This document shows, in pieces, positions 11,346 to 21,243 of a DNA stretch of 64,000 nucleotides. Source of the stretch: Allomyces arbusculus (taxonomy: Eukaryota; Blastocladiomycota; Blastocladiomycetes; Blastocladiales; Blastocladiaceae); NCBI GenBank assembly GCA_027604705.1, contig JADHYV010000032.1:124001-188000 (forward strand). The letters are read 5' to 3'. Every line of letters starts with the position of its first letter. The first letter of the stretch is position 1. Position numbers and translations under genes: made by a program. The notes under the pieces were generated by a model. It was given only the letters and a program-made list of their open reading frames with translations, was not told where the DNA came from and ran no database searches.

Positions 11346-12000
11346 CGTAATTGTAATGTATATTGTAAATGCTCGGCTTTGAAGTTGCGATTCTGTGCGT
11401 GAACGTCGTCATCCTCTTGTCGCAGTTTGCCATCATTGGCTACAATACCCGCAACAACTTGAGCTGAATAATGATTGCAACCATGTCTAAATGCAAATGC
11501 ACATGCGTCTCATGTTTTTATTCAGACTTGTAGACAAAGGCAATGAAGGTTCTTGCGACAACCACACAAAATCTCCACCAGCAGGAGCCAAAGACAGTGG
11601 AGCAATCACCCAGAACAACCAGCTAGAGAACCCAACCAGTCTTCCCAATGCCAGTATGCATAAAACTCAAGCCTGGCGAAATCTACTGGCTATCCTTTAA
11701 CTAACTGTGTCTCGCACACTGCACGGAAACCATTCGCGCAATGTGTATATTCATTTATATTGTGGAGGTGGTGGGGGGTCAACCTCCTGGCATGTCCAGT
11801 TGGAGCAGGCTATCACAATATTGTCCCACAGACATTGCAGAGGTACTCGACGTATATCACAAAGTTGGGCACGTGTGTACACCACCTGGGTGGTTTTGAA
11901 AAGACACAGCTGACTAGCGTTTTTTTAGGACATGGCAAGATAAGTTTGGTGGTGATTCTAATGATTCAGTTTGAGTGCCCCCTCTCTCTGACGTTTTTAA
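11346..12000. other. Low-GC flank of the virus fossil
   Basis: No gene can be assigned. A short open piece ends near 11699 with a KPGEIYWLSFN-like tail and may be another element remnant, but it matches no family I can name. Confidence 0.35.
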
Positions 12001-12083
12001 CCCAGAACTCCCCATTTTGTCTAGGATTTGACTTAAGTATATAAAACTACCCTTGATTCTAAGTCAGAATGGGGAGTTCTGGG
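12001..12083. repeat. 83-bp perfect-armed hairpin
   Basis: The 16-bp arm CCCAGAACTCCCCATT (12001-12016) recurs as its exact reverse complement at 12068-12083. A second, imperfect pair (TGACTTA near 12029 / TAAGTCA near 12060) lies just inside. The loop contains TATATAAAA. This is the shape of a very small MITE or of a transcribed stem-loop; no flanking target-site duplication is obvious. Confidence 0.75.
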
Positions 12084-12231
12084 AAATGGCCTCCCAGACC
12101 CATTCCTGAACAAACTCCTGCATCCAAACCGCCTGACCTTCCCCGACCCTTTTCCCCAAACCCATCCCCAACCCATTCTCAACCATTCGCCGAACCCCCT
12201 GGCCCCAAGGGCAGCTGCGCTGCCCGCGCGT

Positions 12232-12515
12232 GGACCTAGGTCCCAGACAGATGTTCCCAGGTCCATTTTCTCTGCTTTACCCTTTCCCAGCACCTCTTCC
12301 CTGGCTTGCTTGCAGTAGATGTTCCAAAATTCAATTTCCCGACCGCATGGACCTAGGTCCCAGAATTCCTGTCCCAGTCCCCAGGCTTACAGAGGCATGT
12401 CCAGAACCATTAATCGAAGTGGTGGCGGTGGGGGTTCATTGAGGTGATGGTCCTGGAGCGGCGTGGACCTAAGACAGCAGATTGACCTAGGGTTGGACCT
12501 AGGGCAGGGTCCTAG
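12232..12515. repeat. Cluster of palindromic GGACCTAGGTCC motifs
   Basis: The perfect palindrome GGACCTAGGTCC occurs at 12232-12243 and 12349-12360, each in a context of the type CG(T/C)GG-palindrome-CAGA. Partial copies (GGACCTAAG, GACCTAGGG, GGACCTAGGG, GGTCCTAGGG) follow at about 12465-12515. This is more than chance spacing would give and resembles decayed short tandem elements. No gene overlaps. Confidence 0.65.
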
Positions 12516-12775
12516 GGCACATCTGCCGGTGGACCTTGACTCCCGGGCTCGCTGCATAAGGTCCGAAGCTCAGCCTGATGAAATCACATCGGCCGCTCCA
12601 GCCGTTGTCTTGCAGGCCAGATTCAAAGTGCTGAAATTTGGTTCCCCGAAGCGAGTCAAATCTCGTCCAAAGCGATTCAAGAACGTGTTCCTTTTCATCA
12701 TGGTTCGAAAAATAATCATCATACAGGCGCCAGGTATGCGATGCCAACACAAACACCAAATGTCACCCCCAAATC

Positions 12776-15700
12776 CTACATGATCACGCACTCGCTCTCG
12801 CGGATCCGGCCGCGAATCTTTTCGTAATCCGTGCGGCGCTCGACAAACTCGTAGAGGTCCTCGACGCGAAACACGCCGTTGTACCGCGCCTGATCCTTGA
12901 CGAGCTGCTTCAAGATCGAAACCTCGCCGACGATATACACGTTGACGAGTTCCTTGAGCGCGCGGAACAGCCGTGAGACTTCGGCGTTGCGCAACTTGTC
13001 GGCCCACTCTTGGTACGCGTTCACGTCGCTACGCACGCGTCGTCATGACAGTGAGCGGCGGTATACGGGCAATATCCCACCAACTCCTCAGCGCAAACAA
13101 ACGTACCACAACATCCGAATCCCACCCGCGCGCGACACGCGGTACCGCTTGATATGTTTCGTCACGACCCCGAAAAACCGCGACCCGACTTCGCCCACAA
13201 ACACCTGCACCATTTGCCGCTCCGCCGGGCTCGGGTTCCGGTCGGCCAGCAGGATCTGCAAGTGCTTGTTGAGGCACGCGAGCGCGACCTGGCACGCCGG
13301 CGTCGGTGACAAGTCCGGCGGGTTCTCGGGCGGGTCGTAGTCGGACGCCGGCTGTTCGGCCGCGAGCAGGAACTCGACTTGCGCCATGAGCGTGAGCATC
13401 GCGCGGTCGAGACCCGTGGCGACGCAGTCGTCGACGAGTTTCTCGAACGCGCGCTTCTCTTGGATAGCTTCGGTCAGGAAGTCGTTGGGGTTGACGAAGG
13501 GGGCCTGGTGGTGTGGAGCGGGAGGGCGGAAATTGAGCGGTGATGGGGGAGGAGCGGTTCGAGGTGATGTTTACGATACGTACAATGGATTCGGAGAAGA
13601 AGGTGTCGAGCATGTGCACGATCGTGTCGGCGACCTTGTTCATGGCGAACAGCTGGATCAGCGGGAGCACCTCGATGTCCTCAGAGGCCTTGTAGGTCGA
13701 CAGCCGCTCGTTGGCTCTATTTCGCAAACTCAGGAGTGAGCAACTTCGCGGTTGTAAGTGGGAAAAATCGGGCAGGTACGTACATTGCGTAGCACGGCTG
13801 GATATGCTTCTCGCCGAGCGTGCGCAGCATGAACGTGTGAATCGTCTCGACGTGCGGTTTCCTATCCACCCCCACGATCACCGTCAGTCTCACGTCCCTG
13901 CCATCCACCTCGCAATCAAATTCCACGTACACGTCACCCTGCGGCCGCATCATGATCACACACCGCTTGATACTCGTGCGATGCAGCTCAATCATCTCCT
14001 CCACGAGTTTCGTCGAAAGCAATGCGTCGAGCGGCTCGTCAAACTCGTCGTCCTCCTGCACGTTCGCGTCCCCCTCGTCCCCCTCCCCCACCACCGCAGC
14101 CCCATCCTCCACCTCGACCAACGTTGCCGCCGAACTCGCCACCGACGCCACCCTCGCCACACTCTGCGCCCCCGCCGTCGGTGACGGCGTCGGCGCCGAC
14201 GCCACGACCCCCACAGCCGGCACGTACGCAGCCCTTTTCATCGCCTTATGCATGAGCGTATGCGGCGTGAACAGCACCGTCTTCACTGACGACAGGACCC
14301 GCCGCCCAAACCCGTCCGTCTCGACCTCCACCTCGGCCGTCGTCCTCCGCGCGGCCCTCGCCGCCCTTCGCGCACTCAAATCCGCCTGCCAGGCATCGAC
14401 CAGCGCGGCGGCGCGCCGGCGTAAGTGCGCGAGTTCGCGCGGCATGTACCGCGCGGTAAACGGGTCGAGGCACGTGTGCAGCATCGTTTCGACGCGCGCC
14501 GGGTCGAGCCCGCGGCGCGCGAGCATGGCGAGGAGCGCCGAGCAGTGTTCGAAGATGAGCGTCAGCGAGCCGAGGAAGACGGCGAGGTCTCGGGAACTCG
14601 CTTCGCGAAGGAGGCGCGAGAGGTAGTCGAGAATGCATTCGTTGAAAGCTTGTTGCACGTACTGGTACTGCGTTTCGCGCGGGTGTGGGAAGATTTGCGG
14701 GATGCGCGGCAGGTGCGTTTCGAGAGTCGCGGAAATGGTGTCGAGGTAGTGTTGCAACGGGGATGCGTGGCCGCCTTCGAGCGATAGGACGCTGGGGAGG
14801 GGAAGCGAAGCGCATCAGGGCCAGTCGGAGAGAGTTGGTGGAGAACGGAGTGGCGAGGACGTACGTCAGGTTTTCCGTGACGTCGCGCGAATGGTCAAAG
14901 AAGATCGGGCTCTTGTAAATGAAGAGTTGCACGCACGACCCGCCGCCGTTGAGCAGGAACAGCGCCGTCGCCGCACGCCGCTGGCCTTCGACGTCGCCGT
15001 TCTCGAGACTGCGGTCGAAATCGGACAAAAGTGCCGATTCAAAGACGAGCACGTCGGCGCGAATGTTTTCGTTGATCTAAAATGCTTGCGCGACACCACC
15101 ACCACTCGCCACGGTGAGCGGGACACTCACTTGGCCTCAGCGCAAACAAACAAACAAAAAAATAGGTGTACCTCGTGCGAATCCAGGACAACCGCCGCGC
15201 GCCCAAACTCGAGCAACAGCGTCAAGAACATGGCGCGGTCCATTGGGTCGGCCAAACTTGCGACTTTCGACCCGGGCGCCGGATTCGGGCACTCGCGCGT
15301 GCCCGGGCGGAAATCGACATAGTAAGGCCACAATACCGTGTGCACGCGCCGCAACGCCGCACGCGCCTGGCCCAGCGGCACCGCCCACGCCATTTCGAGC
15401 GACCGACCATTCACGAGCAACGGCGCGGCTCGCGTCCACGCCTCGGCGACGTGCAGTGGCACCATGTCGCGCTTGCGTCGGCGCGGGACCAGGTCATTCG
15501 CACCAGGTAGAATCGGCACGTCGCCGCCCTCACACGCAAACGCGACAGACCCGGTCGCCTCGGCGTCGTCCGAGGCGAGGTACTGCATGAGCCGCAACTT
15601 GCGTTCGTGAAGAACGTCGTTGTAGGCGATCACCTTGAGCCGTCGCGAAGAGGCGGCGAGCGCCGCGAGCGTCGGCAGCGGCAGGTACGAGAAGATGCGC

Positions 15701-16134
15701 AACGTAATGTCTTGCGGGAATGCCGCGATACGCACGGCCTTCGCGGGCCGTGTCGGTGTTGTTGGGGTGGGCGGCAGCGCAAACATGCCGGACAGGCCCG
15801 GGGATGCTGGCGCACCGCCGCGTAGGCCCGTCCAGGAGAGCCGCGACCCGGGGCGCATCGCCGCGGCCGAGGACGGGTTCATGTTGAACGTGGGCGAGAC
15901 CGTGTTTGGGCTGCCGGCGCGCGCGCCGATGGACATAGTTGTTGCAGGCATGGGCAGCGATTGCGCCGATGCGGAACTGGCGGTCCGGTGGTGGTGCGAG
16001 GCGCGCGACGGGACGACGCGGTCGTAGGTGGAAATGCCAGCGGGGGGACGGTGCAGCGGCGGCGGCACCGTCGTCGTGAGCGGGGATTTGGGGTGGCCCG
16101 AAATCGGCGCGTTGGTGGCCAGTGGCATGGTCAT
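12776..16134 (-). CDS. RCY1: Recyclin-1 (F-box plus Sec10-like domain, CaaX end)
   Basis: Endosome-recycling F-box protein of the Rcy1/Pof6 family, 992 residues from six exons on the minus strand: 16134-15172, 15076-14865, 14791-13784, 13728-13584, 13504-13107, 13028-12776. The N-terminus is low-complexity and Ser/Pro-rich. The F-box (about residues 135-180) reads FPQDITLRIFSYLPLPTL. The remainder is a Sec10-type helical exocyst fold with LVFESALLSDFDRSLENGD, QYQYVQQAFNECI and CQVALACLNKHLQILL. The last four residues, CVIM, form a CaaX prenylation box; yeast Rcy1 ends in a comparable box that targets it to membranes. The frame is open to 16506 but has no ATG upstream of 16134, hence the start. 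The gene is divergent from the ribosome recycling factor gene. The family joins Skp1 and returns v-SNAREs from endosomes. Confidence 0.85.
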
Positions 16135-16787
16135 GAACGAACGCGAGCGGCCTTCGAAATGAACTGGCACGGCCGAGTCACCACTTGATGGTGGAGAGTC
16201 CCTCTTTTGGCCTCGCTTGTCGTGTTCTGGTCCCTTGGCGTCGCGGCCGAGCTGCCTGAGCTGTTCCTGCGCGCGAGAGCAGGCCAACGACGGGGCAAAG
16301 CTGCAGGAGCGCGCCAGTACGACTGGTCGGGATCGAGGAGCGCGATTGGCGGTGCACCGGTGCGGGGGAAAGCTTGCTCTTGCCAGCGGGGCTGCTGGCA
16401 CCCAAGTTGCGGCGTGTGCGGGCCGCGTGTCTATCTTGCTGCTGCTGAAGACGTCCCGCGCGGAGAACGGATTGCGGTTGCCGGAGGCGATGGGGCCGCC
16501 GCGCACGACGTCGCACGCGCGTCAGATTGCGGCGGTCTTGTTTCGTCTTGAACGGCGGCGACGAAGCGGTCGCGGCGCCGTGGCGAAGCTTCGACCTGCA
16601 GCCGCGTCGAAGCGGGCGAAAGGCGGCCTGCCGCCAGCGTATCCGGGATCAGCACCAAATGCATCTGAATGACCTCCATTTTGCGACAGCATTGAGCAAT
16701 CAGACCCATTTTCCTCTTCCATGGAGCCAACGCGACCACGACGCCGCGCGCGACAACAACAGCCGACCGCGGACCACCAATACCACC
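16135..16787. other. Divergent intergenic region RCY1 / RRF
   Basis: About 650 bp between head-to-head genes, presumably holding both promoters. The RCY1 frame stays open through most of it without a start codon, so an undetected 5' exon of RCY1 is possible. No RNA gene seen. Confidence 0.4.
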
Positions 16788-17576
16788 ATGATCCGCACTG
16801 TCCTGGCCCGCAGCTTGCTGCACGCAACGCGCGCTGTCGCGGCCACCACCGTCCCGCGCGCCCTAGCCGCTGCTGCCCTCACTGCCAACGCAGCACCATG
16901 GACCGCCGCGCCGGCACGCGGCTACGCGAAGAAGACCGACAAGAAGGGCGCGTCCGGCAAGAAGGGCGGCAAGTCCAACGACGCGGCCAGCGACGAGGGC
17001 GCCGAGGCCGTCGATCTGGACGTGGTCTTTGACGTGACCAAGATGAAGGACCAACTCGACCAGCACATTGCCAAGATGCGTGCTGCCTGGGAGCACTTCA
17101 ACCTCGGCAAGGCCTCGCCCACCATGCTCGACAAAGTCGTCGTCGCACACAAGAAGGCACACGTGCCCTTGCCACAGGTCGCGCAGGTCTCGCTCAAGGA
17201 CGCACACACGCTGCTCGTGATCGTGCCCGACGAGAACTTCACCAAGGCTGTCGAGACGGCAATTCGGTCGTCGGGGCTCAACCTGAACCCGATGCCCGAC
17301 ACAAAGAATTCGCTCAAGGTGCCGGTCCCGAAACCAACGGCCGAGCTGCGCCAGTCGCTCGCCAAGCAGGTGCACAAGGTGGCCGAGGACACCAAGACCA
17401 AGGTGCGCACCGTCCGGCAGCACGAAATCTCGCGCATCAAGGCCTTCAAGGGCGCCGGTGTCAGCTCCGACGACAAGCACACGTTGCAGCAAAAGTTTGA
17501 AAAGGTGGTGCACTCGGCGATAGAGCAGATTGACGCGCTCGCCAAGACCAAGACCAAGGAGGTCCTGGGCCAGTGA
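16788..17576 (+). CDS. RRF1: Mitochondrial ribosome recycling factor
   Basis: Single-exon gene, 262 residues. Residues 1-45 (MIRTVLARSLLHATRAVAA...RGYAKK) are Arg/Ala-rich without acids, a classic mitochondrial presequence; a Lys/Gly-rich linker follows. The RRF domain covers about 80-262: KMKDQLDQHIAKMRAAWEHFNLGKASPTMLDKV at its start, PxPQVAQVSLKDAHTLLV in the middle, and the helical end with VRTVRQHEISRIK, which matches the conserved 'vR.iR.d....iKk' of the family. The protein splits mitochondrial ribosomes after termination together with mtEF-G2. The start is the first ATG, preceded by ACCACC. It is longer than bacterial RRF (about 185) because of presequence and linker. Confidence 0.9.
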   Translation: MIRTVLARSLLHATRAVAATTVPRALAAAALTANAAPWTAAPARGYAKKTDKKGASGKKGGKSNDAASDEGAEAVDLDVVFDVTKMKDQLDQHIAKMRAAWEHFNLGKASPTMLDKVVVAHKKAHVPLPQVAQVSLKDAHTLLVIVPDENFTKAVETAIRSSGLNLNPMPDTKNSLKVPVPKPTAELRQSLAKQVHKVAEDTKTKVRTVRQHEISRIKAFKGAGVSSDDKHTLQQKFEKVVHSAIEQIDALAKTKTKEVLGQ

Positions 17577-18182
17577 TCTTTCGTGTTTTGGGCGTTCGAG
17601 TACATCTATTTGGTTTCCCCTCTTTTTTCTCTTCTGCCTTGGCACTTCTCGGCTGGCGCTCTGGCTCCACGGCGCGAGCGCACGACCCCGCCGCGCCGAC
17701 TCGCTCTTGGCACGCGATCTGGTGCCCAAGTCGACACGGATTCGGGACGCGCGCCGTGTGCACCAAATCTGCGAGCGCCGGGCGGGCGCCAAGACATGGC
17801 GGCGCCGGCACCTCCTGCCACGATCGTGTTGCCCAAGTGAGACCGAAACTGGACCGGCGCCAGCGCCCGCTCCGGCCGCCCACGCCCGCGGTCCGCGCCT
17901 TGACTCCGCGCGCGATCAGGACCTGAGACACGTTGCCGCCGGCCGCCGGCTTGCCGACCACCGACCACCGACCACCGCGCCAGCCCCGCCATCGACTCCT
18001 CGGCCGCGCGCGATCAGTACAAGTACCGTCGTCGGCGCTGCTTCCGTGCGCGCTGTTCCTTCTCTCCCCACAGCGCTTTTTCTGCGCACGCTGGTCCCTC
18101 TCCCCGGCCACGCTCGCGCTCTCGAACGCGTCGTGTCGCGTCGCTCGCCGAACCCACCGACCCGCTACTGTCCCCTGCCACC
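17577..18182. other. Intergenic, GC-rich
   Basis: About 600 bp between the recycling factor stop and the start of the repeat protein. Only short biased open stretches; no gene or RNA recognised. Confidence 0.4.
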
Positions 18183-20793
18183 ATGCCGCGCCATCCCCAC
18201 CACACCCGCGACCGCGGCAAACTGCAGCCCGCGGTCGGCCTACTGCCGTTCCTCGCGGCGCGCGCGCTCGCTTTCGCCGTGTCCGTGGCCGTGATCGCGA
18301 CCACGTTCGTGCTCGCCGTGCTCGGTGATCCAAGCGGTACGTGACTCCCTCTTTGAGCGTACGTGTGGCCGTGTCCGGCTCGTGCGGAGACGCGTCTCGC
18401 ACGCGTGATCACGGCCGGATCGAACGCGTTTGATCGAGTCCTGATCACTCTGCCACCTACATCCACGTCCAGTGACCGGCCCGAACCACCTCGTGCCGCG
18501 GGCGCCCGACATTGCCGACGCGCCCGAGCCGGCTGGGCACCTCCCCGGCCTGATCACGCTGCCGACCGAGAGGCCGACGTTCCCACCCCTGCCGCTGCCG
18601 ACGCTGCCCACCCCGCCGCCCATGCCCACCTACCCGAAGCACTCGCGCAAGCGCTCGAAGACCACGACGACCGAAGAGGCCACGGCGACGACGCGCACCG
18701 TCGGGCGGCCCACGATCATCACACGGCCGACGGAACGGCCCACGCGCCCAACCGAATTGCCCACGGCGACGACGCGCACGATCGAGCGACCCACGATCAT
18801 CACTCAGCCAACGGAACGGCCGACTTTGACGGCTCGTCCGACGCCGGGCACGACCATCACTGGCACGCGGTCGATTGAGCTGCCGACGACGCGCCCGCCG
18901 CGCGGGCCGCCAACTGAACGGCCGACGTTGACGCGTCCGGGGACGGTCTTGCCGACGGCCACGGAGCGGACGCGACCCACGGCCACGGCCACCATCACCG
19001 AGACCGAGACTGAGAGCACGACCAGGACGCGGACGGGGCGCACGCGCACGCGCACGCGCACGACGGTGACGCAGCCAACTGAACGACCGACAATTACGCT
19101 GCCGCGCTCAACGACGCGCTCGATTGAGCTCCCGACGTCGCGCACGCTACGCGGGCCGCCGACTGAACGGCCGACGTTGACATTGACGGCGCGCCCAACA
19201 TTGACGCGCACCGGTACCTCCCTGCCGACTGTCACGGAGCGAACACGGCCCACAGCCACCACCACCGAGACCGAGACCGAGACCGAGACCACCACCAAGA
19301 CGCGGACGCGGCGCACGCGCACCCGTACGCGCACCACAGCCACGTTCCCGATCACGACACGGCCCACCTTGACCACGCGCCCGACTGAATTGCCGACGCG
19401 GACGACGCGCACCGCCGAGCGGCCGACACTGACCGCACGCCCGACGCCGGGCACGACTATCACGGGCACACGCTCGGTCGAGCTGCCAACGTCACGTCCA
19501 CCACGGGGGCCGCCGACTGAACGGCCGACGTTTACGCGCACTGGTACGGTCCTGCCAACCTCAACCTCGACTCGGACGCGGCGCACACGGGCCCGTACTC
19601 GCACCACGGTCACGTTCCCAATCACGACGCGGCCGACGCTCACGACTCGCCCAACTGAGCTGCCGACGCTCACAACTCGCCCAACTGAGTTGCCGACGCT
19701 GCCAACTCGGCCTACGGAACGGCTGACGCTCACGACGCGGCCCACCGAACGGCCGACGCTCACGACGCGGCCTACGGAACGGCCGACGCTCACGGCTCGG
19801 CCTACGGAACGGCCGACAGTCACGACGCGGCCCACCGAACGGCCGACGCTTACGACGCGGCCCACCGAACGGCCGACGCTCACGACGCGGCCCACCGAAC
19901 GNNNNNNNNNNNNNNNNNNNNNNNNNNNNNNNNNNNNNNNNNNNNNNNNNNNNNNNNNNNNNNNNNNNNNNNNNNNNNNNNNNNNNNNNNNNNNNNNNAC
20001 CGAACGGCCGACGCTTACGACGCGGCCCACCGAACGGCCGACGCTCACGACGCGGCCCACCGAACGGCCGACGCTTACGACGCAGCCTACGGAACGGCCG
20101 ACAGTCACGACGCGGCCCACCGAACGGCCGACGCTTACGACGCGGCCTACGGAACGACCGACACTCACGACTCGGCCCACCGAACGGCCGACGCTTACGA
20201 CGCGGCCTACGGAACGGCCGACGCTCACGACGCGGCCTACGGAACGGCCAACGCTCACGACGCGGCCTACGGAACGGCCGACGCTTACGACGCGGCCCAC
20301 CGAACGGCCGACGCTCACGACGCGGCCTACGGAACGGCCGACACTCACGACTCGGCCCACCGAGCGGCCGACGCTCACGACTCGGCCCACCGAACGGCCG
20401 ACACTCACGACTCGGCCCACCGAACGGCCGACACTCACGACTCGGCCCACCGAACGGCCGACACTCACGACGCGGCCTACGGAACGGCCGACGCTCACGG
20501 CTCGGCCTACGGAACGGCCGACGCTCACGACTCGGCCCACCGAGCGGCCGACGCTCACGACGCGGCCCACCGAACGGCCGACGCTCACGACGCGCACCGT
20601 CGAGCGGCCCACGATTACTGGACGGCCGACGGAGAGGCCGACATTGACGACCCGCCCAACGGAGCTGCCGACGCTGCCAACTCGGCCCAGGACTTGGCCC
20701 ACCGACCGGCCGACGTTGACGACGGGGCCGACCGAATTGCCCGCGCCGACGCCCCGTACGACCATCACGGGCACGAGCCCACGCGACCCGTAA
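18183..20793 (+). CDS. Thr/Pro-rich decapeptide-repeat surface protein
   Basis: Two exons: 18183-18336 and 18473-20793 (intron 136 nt), about 824 residues including 33 unknown from an assembly gap. Exon 1 gives a basic N-terminus and one hydrophobic segment (about residues 20-46, ending AVLGDPS), a signal anchor or signal peptide. The rest is nearly all Thr, Pro, Arg and Glu: irregular TERPT / RTRTRTT blocks, then a regular array of the decapeptide TERPTLTTRP. Such sequence is expected to be extended and heavily O-mannosylated, as in fungal cell-wall or surface mucin-like proteins. No GPI signal or C-terminal membrane segment is visible; the end is GTSPRDP. No enzymatic domain. Function is not known; a wall-spanning or adhesive role is inference. 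Confidence 0.65.
19621..20640 (+). repeat. 30-bp tandem array coding TERPTLTTRP
   Basis: Period of 30 bp with only synonymous or conservative differences (CCCACC versus CCTACG before GAACGGCCG; ACGCTC / ACGCTT / ACACTC / ACAGTC). About 30 clean units are present. The array is interrupted by the N gap, and the phase of the unit differs by 15 bp on the two sides of it. Confidence 0.95.
19902..19998. other. Assembly gap (97 N)
   Basis: Ninety-seven unknown bases inside the repeat array. The two sides stay in the same reading frame but are out of register with the 30-bp period, so the gap length is probably an estimate and the true copy number is unknown. Confidence 1.
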
Positions 20794-21243
20794 AGCAGAG
20801 CGGACCAAGGTCCCGGATCACTTATTGTGCGGCGCCGGACTGAAGAAGGCCGCGGGATCGAGGTCGACAGGTTTTTTCGTTGGTCCAGCTAGCCGTGAGC
20901 GAGGCATAGCGCGGCGATCCGACGCTGTCGTTCCGCGGTATGCTGGTTGGACCATGGAAGTGATGGCTGATCGATCTGTTGTATTCTCCTCCGCCTGTCA
21001 TTGCTTGTTCACATCTCAACGAAAATGAATGAATGGTTGCTTTTTACTTGTCTTGCTCGTGTGGTCGGTGTCGTCTGATGGAAAGCAACTCGCGTCCTGC
21101 CATGACTTGAAGGGGGGAGACACGAATCAGAGAGGAACGCGACTGAGACTCGACTGAGATATCAACCGGACGGCACAAAGCAACAAACATGGTCTAGCGA
21201 TTCAAATATGCTACATCAATATAACCACCCTCCCCCTACTCAA
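20794..21243. other. Convergent 3' intergenic region
   Basis: About 450 bp between the stop codons of the repeat protein and the ABC transporter. No gene or RNA recognised. Confidence 0.4.

Noticed and set aside
18804-20808. Two very long open frames on the minus strand opposite the repeat protein
   Set aside because: They exist only because a 30-bp repeat without stops is open in several frames; no start, domain or sensible composition.
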